A stretch of DNA of 64,000 nucleotides, from positions 13,827,787 to 13,891,786 of the forward strand of contig OU342821.1 in NCBI GenBank assembly GCA_910591455.2. The letters run 5' to 3'. The notes under the pieces were generated by a model, which worked only from the letters and a program-made list of their open reading frames with translations, was not told where the DNA came from and did not search any database. Within the stretch, counting starts at the first letter, position 1, and every line of letters begins with the position of its first letter. The DNA comes from Pholis gunnellus. Taxonomy: Eukaryota; Chordata; Actinopteri; Perciformes; Pholidae. Below are positions 14,325 through 27,338 of this stretch, piece by piece. A program made the translations under genes and the position numbers.

Positions 14325-15719
14325 CTGCAGAGAGAGGAAAAAGGGACAACATATAATCCATTTAATGCGTTTGTTAAAGTCTGTTCTCCTAACATTATTG
14401 TGTAAATACAAATAAAGAAAGAAAGAAACCAAAGTTCAAATGTGACTGTTTGGTTGTGCATTAGTATTCCAGTGCAGTCGTAGCACACTTCAACTCTGTG
14501 CTGCACCTATAGAAGCCTTGAACTCTTGAAAAGCTGGACAGAGTTCTTAAGCAGTCATAATTTTGTGCGTTTGTGCAGCTGGCTCCGGAAGAATTACTGT
14601 CAAGCCATTGCATTGCTTAGCTGCTCTGATGAAATCTTTATGATGGGAACTTTTTCACCCATGGTATCAGTCAGAATCACACATGTTTAAGCCATCCCAA
14701 ACAATACAGCACTTCTATTATAGACAACATGAGATAAGAGAGGCTTATTCCTGCACATTTGTTTACACTGTTTTGTTTTTTTCTTTGTCAGGGAGGAAAC
14801 GCGGACATAAAAAAAAAACTCCACAAATGGGAAGACAATTGATTTATCAAGCTCGATTAAATTCAAATCCAAAGCTGTTGTAGAAATGCTGTCTCACCTT
14901 TCAATGCTGCATAATGCTTATCTGCATAAATCATCCTACATTTTGTGCCAACATAAAACCATCAGCTCCAGGCCAGTGCTGGCATTAAGTATCACACATC
15001 AAAGGGAAACTGGAAGCGTTTAAAAGCAAAAGGGGAGAGAAAAATGTGCTAAAATAATAATTAAAAAAAATAAATAAAAAAAACAGGCCCAATTGCAATT
15101 TGTGGAGCAATGAAAGAGGGATATAAAAAAAAAAAAGAGAGGGGGATCACCAGTTTATCTCGATATGGATCATGGCACAAGAATCTAATGCTATCAAGGG
15201 GGAGTGGTTGTTCAGTAGAGGAGTACTGAGAAGCCTCAGGGAGCCTCAGATTGCGAGGCCTGATACAGTATTTGTCATGCGGCTGGGTGACAAGGGCAAA
15301 GACATCTGCTGACATCTCCTATCAGCGGCAGGTAGCAAATGACAAATGGCTTTCGGTGCAGCTGGTTATTAACCCGCTGACTCTGGGTCAGAGGACACGG
15401 ATGGCCGGGGAGGGTTATGTGCGCTATGCTTAGGTGCAGGGGGGGGGGGGGGAGCATGCAGAACACACATCCCCTCAGAAAATGACAGCTTTCCTAACGT
15501 ATGTAGACGTGCACAACGTATATAGGCATCGTATTGTAACGCTCAATTAACTAGCCGGCAACATAGTTCAAAATCCCTGTTATTTCTGTGGTCGAAAAAA
15601 ATATTAGAAAAATGAACAGCTAATCTAAAAACTAGAGAGCTAAAACTCAAATTTGATTTAGCGTAGTATAAAACCTGGAAGTGCATTGACATTGAGTTGG
15701 AACAGATGTTATAGATGAC

Positions 15720-15860
15720 ACAGAGCACCCAGGGGAATGTTCTGAGTATATGGGTACATTTTTTTTGCGTGTCAGAACTGATGACACAACAATGGAATGC
15801 AGCTCATTTAACTAACCAGGCTCCCATTCATTGTCTATGGAGCGTATACAAGATGACATC
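15720..15860. repeat. Possible interspersed repeat fragment
   Basis: The segment GCTCCCATTCATTGTCTATG followed by an AAGATGACATCAAG-like stretch resembles short fish repeats. The evidence is weak and rests on motif memory only. Confidence 0.3.
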
Positions 15861-15954
15861 AAGTTTAAAGACGTACTTGGCTTTGAAGGAGAGTGGCTCT
15901 AATGACAAATACCGTTTGTAATTCCCTGTGCCATATTGGAATTTTAAATCTAGG

Positions 15955-16180
15955 TGGTGAAGGCTGAAACTATTAATATTTCAATAAATCAAAACAAATA
16001 TTTGGCCTATAAAAGTCAGAAAATAGTGAAAATGACGAGCACCATGTCCAGTCCATGGAGGCAATACATCATCACACAAGAGGCAGGAACTAGTACTACT
16101 TTTTTTTATACATTATTATAATGATTAATCAATACTAAAGATGGTTGTCAAATACTTTTTTATTAGAACAATGTACACAT
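15955..16180. mobile_element. Decayed hAT-like non-autonomous element fragment
   Basis: Shows GGCTGAAACTATTAATATTT at the left, TTGGCCTATAAAAGTCAGAA and AAATAGTGAAAATG in the middle, and GATTAATCAATACTAAAG near the right. This order matches the abundant fish 'gctgaaac...cgattaatcg' hAT-type repeats, here strongly diverged. No transposase is present. Confidence 0.5.
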
Positions 16181-16715
16181 TATTTTATCATATATTCTAA
16201 TACAGTACTCTGAAAGTACACTTTCATCCCCCTCTTGTACTGTAAGAGGTGTTCTATACTTTTGCTGACGGCAGCTTATGGTAAAATTCTTAAATCCCAT
16301 AACTGCTGGCTATTCAACTCTTTACGTTTAATCTGTGGGCTGAAGACAGACTCCTTGACCTTTCACCTTGACGGGAGATGAAGCTTTACTGCTTGGCCGA
16401 CAGCGAGGTGCCTCCCGCCATCTGTTCCCGCTTTAAACAGCGCTTATCAAGCTTCTGTCAAATTTACCTTGGAACTTTGCTTACATGCCCTACGTGCATT
16501 CCAGATAGCTATAAATAACTGTGATTGTGCACACCACTGACACTTAGTGTGATCCAAATTGATTGTGATTTTTATAAGAACGACGGAAAAGCAAGTCTTG
16601 CAGTAATGCAGGATGGATGGACAGTAATAGAGCTTCTAGGGCTGCTACCTACCTTGCTACGATTGTTATGTAGATGAGGACGCTCAGTAAGCATGCTATT
16701 TAAAGACAAAAGGAT

Positions 16716-16756
16716 TGTGTGTGTGTGTGTGTGTGTGATTGTGTGTGTGTGTGTAT
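16716..16756. repeat. Interrupted (GT)n microsatellite
   Basis: Two GT runs separated by ATT. A related interrupted GT run lies at 16893-16919. Together they create an artefactual Val/Cys-rich open frame. Confidence 0.95.
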
Positions 16757-16892
16757 GTGCCTGTTCTTGTCTTTTGTGCTATGAGGCTTGTCATTGGGCA
16801 CCTGGCCAGACGTTACTGGGATATAGGTGTACGGCCTCAAGGTCTGCTAGTAATTCATTAAGAGGAACATTATTGATGTCTATGTGCACGAC

Positions 16893-16919
16893 TGTGTGTG
16901 TGTGCGTGTGTGTGTGTGT
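16893..16919. repeat. Interrupted (GT)n microsatellite
   Basis: GT run with one GC interruption, 140 bp from the array at 16716. Confidence 0.93.
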
Positions 16920-19900
16920 CTGTCTCTGGTATGCTCCTAGCAAGGGTGTTAGCAATACGGTGTATCTGAAGGACAACCCAAAGGAACCGCATAGTGATGG
17001 TGAACATTTCATAGATCCAGGGAAAACAATGTGTCCTTTATGCATCACAGAGAAATGGTGAAAAAAAAGACATTATTGCGGTCACAAAAAAGAAAAGTCG
17101 GAGACTAGCTTTGCATAATAATCCATTTATCTAAACCTACAATGGACCATACTGGCGGTTTTGCATTGTTTAGGCTATGAATATTAAGAATGTATTCTTT
17201 ATTTTTCAAAGCATAGACTACATGCAGTGTACCAGTATGGAGGGTCTAAATGTATTTCAGTCAACAAAAATCCATGACAACGTTCCTTCAGAAAGATATC
17301 ATCAGTGAACCTAGTGTATGCTTACCTTGAAGTTAATTGTGAAGTAATGGCTAAACTATTTGAATTGAATAAATGAAAAAAGAACTTCTAACTGACACAT
17401 TTCGACTGGTGAAAACATGGCAGCGATGAGCCTTTAGCAAACATGGATGTCAGGAAAAGGATCATGGGAATTTTGCCATTTATTGCATTAAAAAGGGTTA
17501 CAGAGGGAGACACAGCTCAAAATATCCAGATATTTGAGAGTCCAATTGCACCAGGACCAAAACCCCACCGTGGTAGATTTAAGTCATTTCAAGTTCATTT
17601 TCAGCCTGTATACATTTATAGTCATACCAAAAGGAAGTGAATTGTAGAACATGTCTGCATGACATGAACAAGCAGTATGTAGAGTATACATGATATAATT
17701 CATTGGCATGGCCCTTGCAAGTAAAGCTGTAAATGCATTAGATAAAAACTGGACAACCGACTGTACTCACATCCTCACAAATTCATGCTGAATACTGTGC
17801 AGACTTTAAATATTTCTCCTATTTTTCTTCTTTGGCTTATTTTGATTTGGAGCGAGTGAATTGATGGTTTATTCAAAGCAGTTTCACAAGTACAATGACT
17901 CTTTTGTATTTCCTTTGTAATAAGGTCATTTTGAGACAAGCCTCTTTTTGTAAAAGTTCATAGCTTGCTATGCTGTTATCCTGTGCCGCTCTTTGAACAG
18001 TGACGCAGCTAAAAAAAGTGTTTTAACAGGAAGAAAACAAGGATTTGACCCGAGGGCTTCTCAAATGATGAATCGGAGCAACAATGTTTAGGCAGTAGCC
18101 CTTCATTTTCCATTAGTTACCGGATGACTGATAAAAAACTGAGGCAAAAAAAGCCGTGACAACAGATGTGAAAACCTTGGTTTTAGTCCCTTTTCACTTG
18201 GCATAGAGTTTGCATAACTGTCGGCACAGAGATATTGAAAGCTTGGCCCAAATCCTTGATAAAGCCTCCTTACTCTTTGCTAAGTCCTCTCAGCAGGTAC
18301 TTACGATACAAGTGAAATCTATTGAATGCTCAATGTCAGCAGAACTCTTAATACAAGAGCCGGTGATCATATAAGAGCTCACATCTTACTGCGTTTTTCC
18401 TTATCCCTTTTCTTTAAGCTGTCTCTCTTCTAAGATCCTTCATCCTGTGTGTGCAAGGTTTGGCTCAAACTGCCGAGTTTGATTTTGAGTTCACACCGTA
18501 GTTTTCACATTCTTTAAATGTTGCCTCGGGAAACAGTGATTTCCACTTAGTTATTTGATGAGATGAGGTTGCCCGCTAGCGCTGAGTAAGAACATGAAGG
18601 CCACCCCACAGCAGAGACAACCCTAACCCAGAATATTGGCATCCTAAATATATGCTGCTCGTAAAAAAAAAAAGATGGACTACTGCAAAATCACTAAAGA
18701 CACAGTTCCTCGTAAGCATCTGTATGTGTTCAGGATTTAATCCTGCAGTTCAAAGAAATAAAATCAACATTAAATCGTTAAATGATGAAATTGAACGAGC
18801 AGCAGGGGAACATCAGAGGAGTATGCCATACATCTCTTAGTGACTTGCTGTATTTTCCAAATCCAGTGTACCACCTCTATCAAAACTGAATTGCACTGTT
18901 AGCAGCTGCAAATTGCACACTGAAACTAAACACAGGGCACCCCAATTAGCAAAGCATTGATCATAGAGCCCCACACACTGCTGCACTGTTCACTAAACCA
19001 ACAATATACATTGACATGTGTCGAAAAGCGGTGAGCTTTCCCACTTTAAACCAACAAACCAGATAAAAAGGGGAATTAATTGTGCTTGCAGTGAATATAT
19101 TTAATATATTTAGGTGAAATCTATTTATTTTAGCCTATATTTAATTGATTATGCAAAGCTGATTTGCTCTTTAAAAAGTAAAAATCCACCCTTAAATTCC
19201 ACCTCAGTGTTCTTTATTCTGAAAAACACAGAAAAGACCAGTAATGATGTCATTCAGAAACAAATTGTGGAGCTGCTCCACTGATCATGAACAATGGAAA
19301 CGTACCCGTACTGACTTCATTGTGATATGGGATATATTTTCTGAATCACAACTGGAACGGATTTGAATAGAATGTTTCAAAAATGTCCACCAGCCCACAG
19401 AGTCTAAATCTACTTCAGTGTCAATGGACCATCACAAAAGCGTGTTACCTGAATACGTCTGCAGCTCTATCCACAACGCTCTTATGTCTTGATCGGGAGA
19501 TTGACGTTTTTATGGGGATACCCACATTACTGTCTGAAATGTATTGAAAAAATGCATTCAACATCATCACTACCAATAACAGCACAATCAGGCTGTGTGT
19601 TGGTAGTGACAATCACTGTCAAGGTTGCGCTGCCGCCAACCTTTTGACAGACAGCAGTCATGGGTTAAAAGCAGTACAAATTCCCTCCTTCGACTATAAG
19701 AGTCTTCTGCCCACCCACACGTGTTCCCCAAAGGTTGGCTCTCATCAGTTTAAAGGTGATCATAGCCATGTGAAGTCAGTGATTGTGCAAGTCTGACAGC
19801 TCCGTGACAGTCTGTCAGCTCGGCAACAAACCCGTGTCATCAACGTTTACTGTGATGAAAGCTGGCACCCTAAAGGAACTTTGCAGCCTGTCATTACATA

Positions 19901-22900
19901 CGTGGCATAACAGCCACAATCTCATTGCTCAGGCTGCATATAGTATGGATGGCAGATGAATATTTAATGGTTCTTGAGGGAATAAGAATGGAATCATTGG
20001 TTTCAAATGTCTTAGCCCAAAATTAACGCAATGGCCAGAAAAGGAGGGCTGAAAGTATATGAAAGGGAGAGACGAGCGGCCGGAGATAGAAAGGGGAAGG
20101 AGATTTATCAGTCATGATACAAAAAAAGTGTTCAAGAAGATCCGCATACCTCCTCGACAGTCAAATTCTGCCTTAAAACATCTCTGTCACCTTTTCACTT
20201 TTTGACTCCACACCGCCGTCAGACGTCAACGGGAACTGTTCATCAGCGGCAAAACAAACAGATTTAAAAAATGCACACTTGATTAGCTACTAAATGGTCT
20301 TGATGTCATATCCTTCCATTCCCAGAATGCTAATTGTGCCATTACCATTTCTAAATGCTATGTAATATTTAGGAAAATACAGGATGAGCTACAAAAAGGT
20401 ACGCAGGGCTCCCTTTTCCAATCTAACACCCATGCAACTAAAGGCCACCCTGATGTCTCATTACAAACACTAATGAAATAGCTGGCATTCACATAAAGAC
20501 CAATGAAAATGAACCCAATTAAAAATGCATCAAGACTATTTTTTCCATCTCCGGGAAATGTAGGAGTGTTATCTACACAGAGCCGACAAACATTGGGATA
20601 CTGCACATGGGTGTGTTTTTGTGTTGGAGTGATCTGTCTAGCTTCCGTATCACATAAATTGGTCCATGCTGTTTTCCAACCATCAATGAGCCAATCCTAG
20701 GTACATATTAAAGAAGAGAGGAGCTAACATTAAAGGCAATTTTAGTGGTATTCTTAGATGTGCATTAAAAAGTCAAATTAGATTGTTTTTACATGCACAA
20801 ATAAGCGCTGAGAACCCACATGCTAACACCTGATCCCCATGAAGCTGAAGAAAACATGCCAAGGAAAAGGAGGAGCAAAAGAATTAAAACATAAAACACC
20901 TAAAAATGTACCACATAGAAAAAAAACTATTTGTAGCCTATAAAAGGCTGTTGCGTGTTTGGTTGCATTGCCAACACACAGTAACATCAGTTTATCCACT
21001 GTGATATAGACCACCAACCTCAAGCAAGTTTAAACTTCTTAAATTGTCTCAATAGCATAACAATCTGAAGGCACAGTCAAAAATCGAATACACTGTGGTA
21101 CGCTGTGGAAAAGCTCCGGTCCTTTCTGTGGCAACATTAAAGTTCTAATGATAATCCGACAACTACAGTAGTGGGATTTCAATTGAATACTCAGTTTGTG
21201 AAATCAACAAAAACAAGCAAAGAAAAGAAAGAAGCTGTCAGTATTTTTCTACTCCATCCAGATGTCTAAGTACTGTAGAATGCTGTCTCGATACTTCCTC
21301 GCTCAATCAGCACTGTGGGATCCAATTCTGTTGACTCAACACCCGTTTCTGTAGTTGACCTGTTTTCCACCTCACTTCCCCCACTTTTCCACTGCAGAGG
21401 CCACTTTATAGTAGCACTCACGCCACCAATGATGATCTTACGAGCACTTAATTACAGCAATTTATGAATGAAACTGTGGTCTGGGTTTGTCACACTGACA
21501 GACTCTCCTACACGTATTTATAGTGGCTAATGCAATGCATTTCCAAATCTGTATGGTTATTGCTTTGCATACAGTGTGTGACACAGAAAACAGACAGTCT
21601 AGTAAATATCAGTGGGGCAGGAGGAACGTTACTGGATTTGAGATAGTGACATCAACTTCTGTCCTTAGAGATTCTTAGTGGGGTCCTCAGAAGGATCCCC
21701 TGTTAACGAGAGGCCCTCCCAGTGCCACTCAGGCTTCATCGATGATGTCCACACCCACGCTAACGCCTACTGTGCTCAATCACAGCAGCAGCTGTTGGGA
21801 CGGGCGTACTGACCACCTCCTACAGAAAACCAATCATATTTTCAGAGACACCGCCAGTGAGCCTCCCAGCATGAAGGAGAAGGTGACTTATGACTTCAGA
21901 AGCACACAACCAAGGCGAGGCAGGAACCGTAGCAGGCAGTTGCAGTGAGTGTCCTCTAGAAAGCAGATATCGCATATTTTTACCCCCCAATAAACGGGGG
22001 GTGTGTAACAGAGTGTGAAAAAATAATGACACACGTGTATCGATTCTCGAAATCACTACTGGTTTTTAATTAATGGTTTATATGCAAACAGTTGTGGCAG
22101 AAAGTGGCTCAGATTGCATAAACAGGTAGTGCTGTGATGTTGGATGGTACTGGGACTGTGTGATATGCAAATGCAGATCCCACTTTTATAATTGCATAAA
22201 AAAAACCCACACCAAATAGTGGTGTGTTCTTTATACGATGACAGTTTTCTTGATATTAGATTGAAAGCAAGTATCCCAATGAATCTCAATATAATGAATT
22301 GTAACCTGTCACAAGATTCATGCCAATTCAGAGCCCTAATAATCATCCCAGGAGTAAATTGAAAGTCACAGCTATATATTGCTTCTATGAGAGCATTTTC
22401 ACAGAAATAAATCAATATAAATTTAAAAATGCCTTACAAAAATCACAACGTAACCATCCAGGCATATTGCTTAACGTCGTGCTACATAACTTCCAATAAC
22501 AAAGACAATCGCGCAGTAAGCAATGCATTATAAAACAGTCTTTGTTTCATAGTGGGACCAATAGACCTTTGGGAACCTGTTGCGACAGTGTAAATAGAAT
22601 AAACAAATAGCTGCTTGCCACTGGCCCCATGTTGCTCAGTGGGATCTGGATTATCTCTCATTAGCAGTGAATACATTATCCCGTGTGTGTTATTGTTTGT
22701 GTGTATGTGTATACATCTGTACTATATGTGAGTGTGTGTGTGTGCCTGAGCCTCCATTGTTGCTCAAGGTCATTTCAATTCAGAATTATTTAAATTATTA
22801 AAAAAATGCCCCCCTGGCAGATTGTATTGCGCAATTAGGTCAAAATATAATTTTGGTTCCCCCCAGTAAATAAGCATCATTAACTCACTAAAAAACAGTG

Positions 22901-25900
22901 TAATTTATGTGTGGATCTATAAATGCTTTGTCCCTTGCGCTCTTCAGGATTAGTAAGGCAGAGTGCCAAAAGAAGAAAAAGCAAAAAAGAAATTCAGGAA
23001 CCCTCCTACTCCTAATGTATTTAAAGTGACACATTAACAGGATAAACAGTCTTCTTATCTGCTGAGTGCATAGGCTTTTTCTAAAACACTACAATCCTAT
23101 TAACAAGACCTATTCTGATTTCACTTGTCCACCGATGGGGGTTGTCTGCCATTGCCAAAGTGGGAGGCTTGGGTGTTCTGGTACACACATTAAGATTTAC
23201 TAATCCTTTGTTTTGGCCTCTTCAATTGAGACCTCGGTCAAATAAGAAGAGTAGAATACATTGACACTGTGATTCTAAACTGCATTACAGCATCCATGTC
23301 AACCGTTTGCCGAGGAAAGTCAATATAAAAAATGCAAACATGTAACTAGGACTACAATAAAACATTGGTAATGTGGAGGGGCCTCACTGTTACTGAAGGA
23401 AAAAACAATGTACTTTTATTTCTGTAAAATAAAAATTGGTTGTACCTGTATCTTGGTCAAACTGATCTCAGCTGCGGGATGGTTTTTGTGATGGTCCTGC
23501 TCGGGTCGTGGCTGTAATGGCCTTCAACAAAAGCAATGGCCTTGCAACAGCAGACAACACCGGCCTTGTAACAACAGACTATGATGTGTTAAGTGTACCC
23601 TACTGAAAACACACTGGTCAAGGATGAATTTATAGTGGGTATTCAGCTGGGACTCCTCCATATCCCAGAACGCAGTTAGGAGAAAAATCATAAATAGCTT
23701 GGTCAAGGATTTGACACATAATGGGTCACGCCCGTCAGAAGACATTTCTGTCCACAGCCAGCTCCCACGTGGTTCAGGCTCCTTTCTGCTGTATTCACTT
23801 TCATTTGCTGGACTTCATCCTCTGCTTATTAACTTCACCTTTAAATAGCTTCATTAGAAATCAAGTCTTGCTGTTCTACACCAACAAGGATTATGTGGTA
23901 AAGTTATAAATCCTCTGGCTTTTCTTCTTTCTTGACTTCCTCCTTGTGTGCATCTCAATTACTTTCTTTCACATTATTCTCTCTCTGCTTTTGAATTGCT
24001 CCTATATGGGCAGCATCATCCTGATAGGTGTAACCAGAACTTCCTCCTGGCACCTTGTTCTTGGTTCCTGTACTCATAGGGGGGTCATAAGGCGATGCTT
24101 AAGATCTGGGTTCTTCAATGATGGGAGAGCCATACCTTGACCTTTCAGCAAAGAACGCACATGATAAAAGGTCTCAGCCAGCCATTCAGGCCTTGGCACG
24201 AGCCCACAATTGCTACTGTGTCCCTCAGGCTGTTCTTTTGCCCCTTAATGGATTTTGTCATAGTCCTGGCTCTGACAACTTTAAAGTCAAATGGAATCAG
24301 TCTGTGACTAGTCTAGTAATTGATCTAGCATGACATGATGAGGTTGACACCTTGCCAGCTGCTTCCAGAATCCATCCTCTGTCTGGCACAGACTCAGTGG
24401 AGACATACATGAAGGTCTCAACCAGGAAGCGGATGATGTCTCACCACTCTCTGCCTCTCTAACCTGTGCCATCGTAGTCACTATAATGGTCACTTCAATA
24501 ACAAGCCTGTGGAGAAGCAACATTAGTGTGCTGGATCAGAAGGTATCACTACAGATAAGATGTAGCTTAAAACAACTGTTGACATATTTTATGACATCAT
24601 CGCCCTAAGAAAATGGGGGAAACACACTTACTGTGGTTATATAAATGTAATGTATGGTGCTGGTCGATCGCTGCTAGACTGCAAATGTTGTTTTTCAAAA
24701 AGCTCGACGCCAACAAACAGACCGAAGCAGAATATGTCCTTAGATTAAAAAAAATGTTTTGCATTTTGGAAATGATTACATCAATCTTTTTTCAATAGAC
24801 TCCATCATGGGTAGACTTTTGAAAGAAATGGGCCTAAAATAAAGACGTAGTGCTATTATTGGTTTACTAATGTGCTTTTTGTGCTCCAGCAACAACTCTG
24901 TTTTTCAGAACATATTCACCCAACAGATGTTAATATATATTGAAATTGGTATGCTTATATTATAATACTTGTAAATACCACCTATTTAAAGATGGATCCC
25001 TTAGTAGGTGAGACTGGGCTCTTAATCAGATTCTTGGAGGAACAAGGCTATTATGTAAACACAACTATTGACAAAGAGTATCCTGCATTGATGTCATTGG
25101 TGATGCATGCCTTTAGATCCATTCAACTTCTGTACTTTATCTTTCACCCCATTCTTAGAGGATCATCAGTTAAAATGTTACTTTTAGTCCAGACAATGTA
25201 GCAGTGTACCAAATATCGCCCCATGGCATCATCAATGTAGATGCTTCATAGGTACTTTCTGCGTCAAGCTTGCTAGGTGGCTAAAATTTTGCAAACTGAA
25301 AAAAAGTGAACTTGAAGATATTACCATTCTGCTCCACACAGCAGCAGAAACCTAAGAATTATTTGCAGATCTGTGCCATTTTACATTCTGACATGTTTCA
25401 TGATGGAGTAGTCTTTGCTGGCAGACCTAGTCTCCCCTGGCTGCTGATTCCAGAGCACAATATCTGCTGGCATCAGTAATCTTGAAGTCACTTGATTTAT
25501 TTATTTTTAAGTGTCTTCTTTAAATGCTTAATGGTTCCAGATCTGGCTAATGTTAAAAGAGACTGCTGAATTTTGAGATATCGAACACTTACTTGTCCAT
25601 TACATTGTTAACCTTGGATCTTTGCGACGTTGTGCCTATCCCTCTTGCAATTTGTTATTTGCACATACAGTAAATGTATTCAGAAATTCTGTTTTATGAA
25701 CACACCATCTCTATTGTCAAAACCTGATTCATATTTATCCTAATAAAGATGCACTTAACGTGATGAAATACATATACATGTTTGGTGTTATAGTAGATAG
25801 AATGTCCACTACTCTTAAGGGGAAAGTGTTAATCCATCCTTTGCCAACTTGGAAAAACACATGCAATCTATTACTCTACAGCCAAAGGAAAAGTGAAAAG

Positions 25901-27313
25901 CATTTTTTAATATATTTTATAAAAAATGTGCTTCCTCTGTAGCAAAAGAGCTACAACTACAATCCGTTGCACAACTCTATGTCGCATAATGATAATAAAT
26001 CATCCTTGAATCCTTGATTTTGAATTAGGATCCGACAATACAATCTGATTTACAGCATTTCATTTGCTGTAACAGGGTCACGGCCAGGGGTCAGGAAGTA
26101 GTGCCGCTCCTCTCAATCTAAAAAGAAGTGGTGCTATTTCATGAGGTCCTATGTAGTCTGCACTCATCCATGTCATGGAAAGACATTCTGCTAAAACTGT
26201 CCCAACTTTAGCACTCACGGTTATTCAAAGCTGAAAATCCCTATACTAATCAAAATCAGTGCAACACACTTTTGGCATTGGCTGTCTTAGAAAGCTCCGT
26301 CTTTAATATTTCTGTACCTCCGTCTCAACTGTCTTCTGCTCTCTTTCTCTCCTTACACATACTTTTGGAAATGCAGGTTCATGGTATGGCAAGAGATCTA
26401 CAATCCTGCGATAAATTAGCTACTATAAATATGAGCCTACGCTGGCTTTTAAGAGTTAATTAATTTCCTGTGGGCATGGCTGTGTCTCATCTGATTAATG
26501 ATGGTAATGCCATTGGCATGCTGAGTTGGGTCCCCTGTCACTGGAGATAAATCAGTGGAGCACTGTAAGGCGTCATGCCCCAGCTGTGTCCAACATGTTC
26601 CCTTTAACTGGCTTCTTGACCTACGACACAATAAGGGGGTGACTGTGGATGAACATAACCATAATTCAGGTACTTTGTTACTCATGAGACAGTGACAGAG
26701 AAACTGATTAATGTGCATTGCGGATTCATAAGTCAGCGTGTTGGATATTTTAAAGGACTCATTAACTACAAAACATGGATCACTATGTGATCAGAAAGAG
26801 GACCAGAGCCAGATGAAGAGTCTGCTAATGTTAGCCATATGAATTCCTTGAAGGCTTGCAATTCCAGTATTCCACCTTCAGTTACAAAGAAGAGAACAAA
26901 ACTAGACCAAACAAAGTATTAGGTCATGTCCTTTGGGTTTGTGAGGAGCCTGGAGGGAATAGGTCCTGCACTGTTTCACAAATTAATTCTGAGTCAGACA
27001 TCACCAGCCAAATATCCCGAACAATAATATCCATCTTGGGTGGTGGTACATTATTTATGTCAAAGGCCAATATTTAGAACCATTGCAATTAAAAAGGTCT
27101 TTTAGGCTTTGTTTAGACTTAATGACAGATTGTCCGCTCTGTTATTTACAAGTGATCAGATCGGATTGTGTGTCTGGACACCACCAGCCTGTTTGTATGT
27201 ATTCAGGGCCATACACAGGATTTTAGGAATACCAAGGTCCACAAACGGAGTTTGCTAGGGGCGTTCAGGGCCTTCTGCTTACAAGATCAATAAGATCATT
27301 CACTTCATCACAT

Positions 27314-27338
27314 ACACACACACACACACACACACACA
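27314..27338. repeat. (AC)n microsatellite
   Basis: About 12 AC units in intron 1. Confidence 0.95.

Noticed and set aside
16693..17061. 122-codon plus-strand frame rich in Val and Cys
   Set aside because: It is produced by the GT microsatellites; no domain is recognisable.
21742..21948. 68-codon frame followed by a GTGAGT donor-like site, exon-like at first sight
   Set aside because: The frame ends in its own stop at the donor, no convincing acceptor or flanking exon is seen, and the protein resembles nothing I know.
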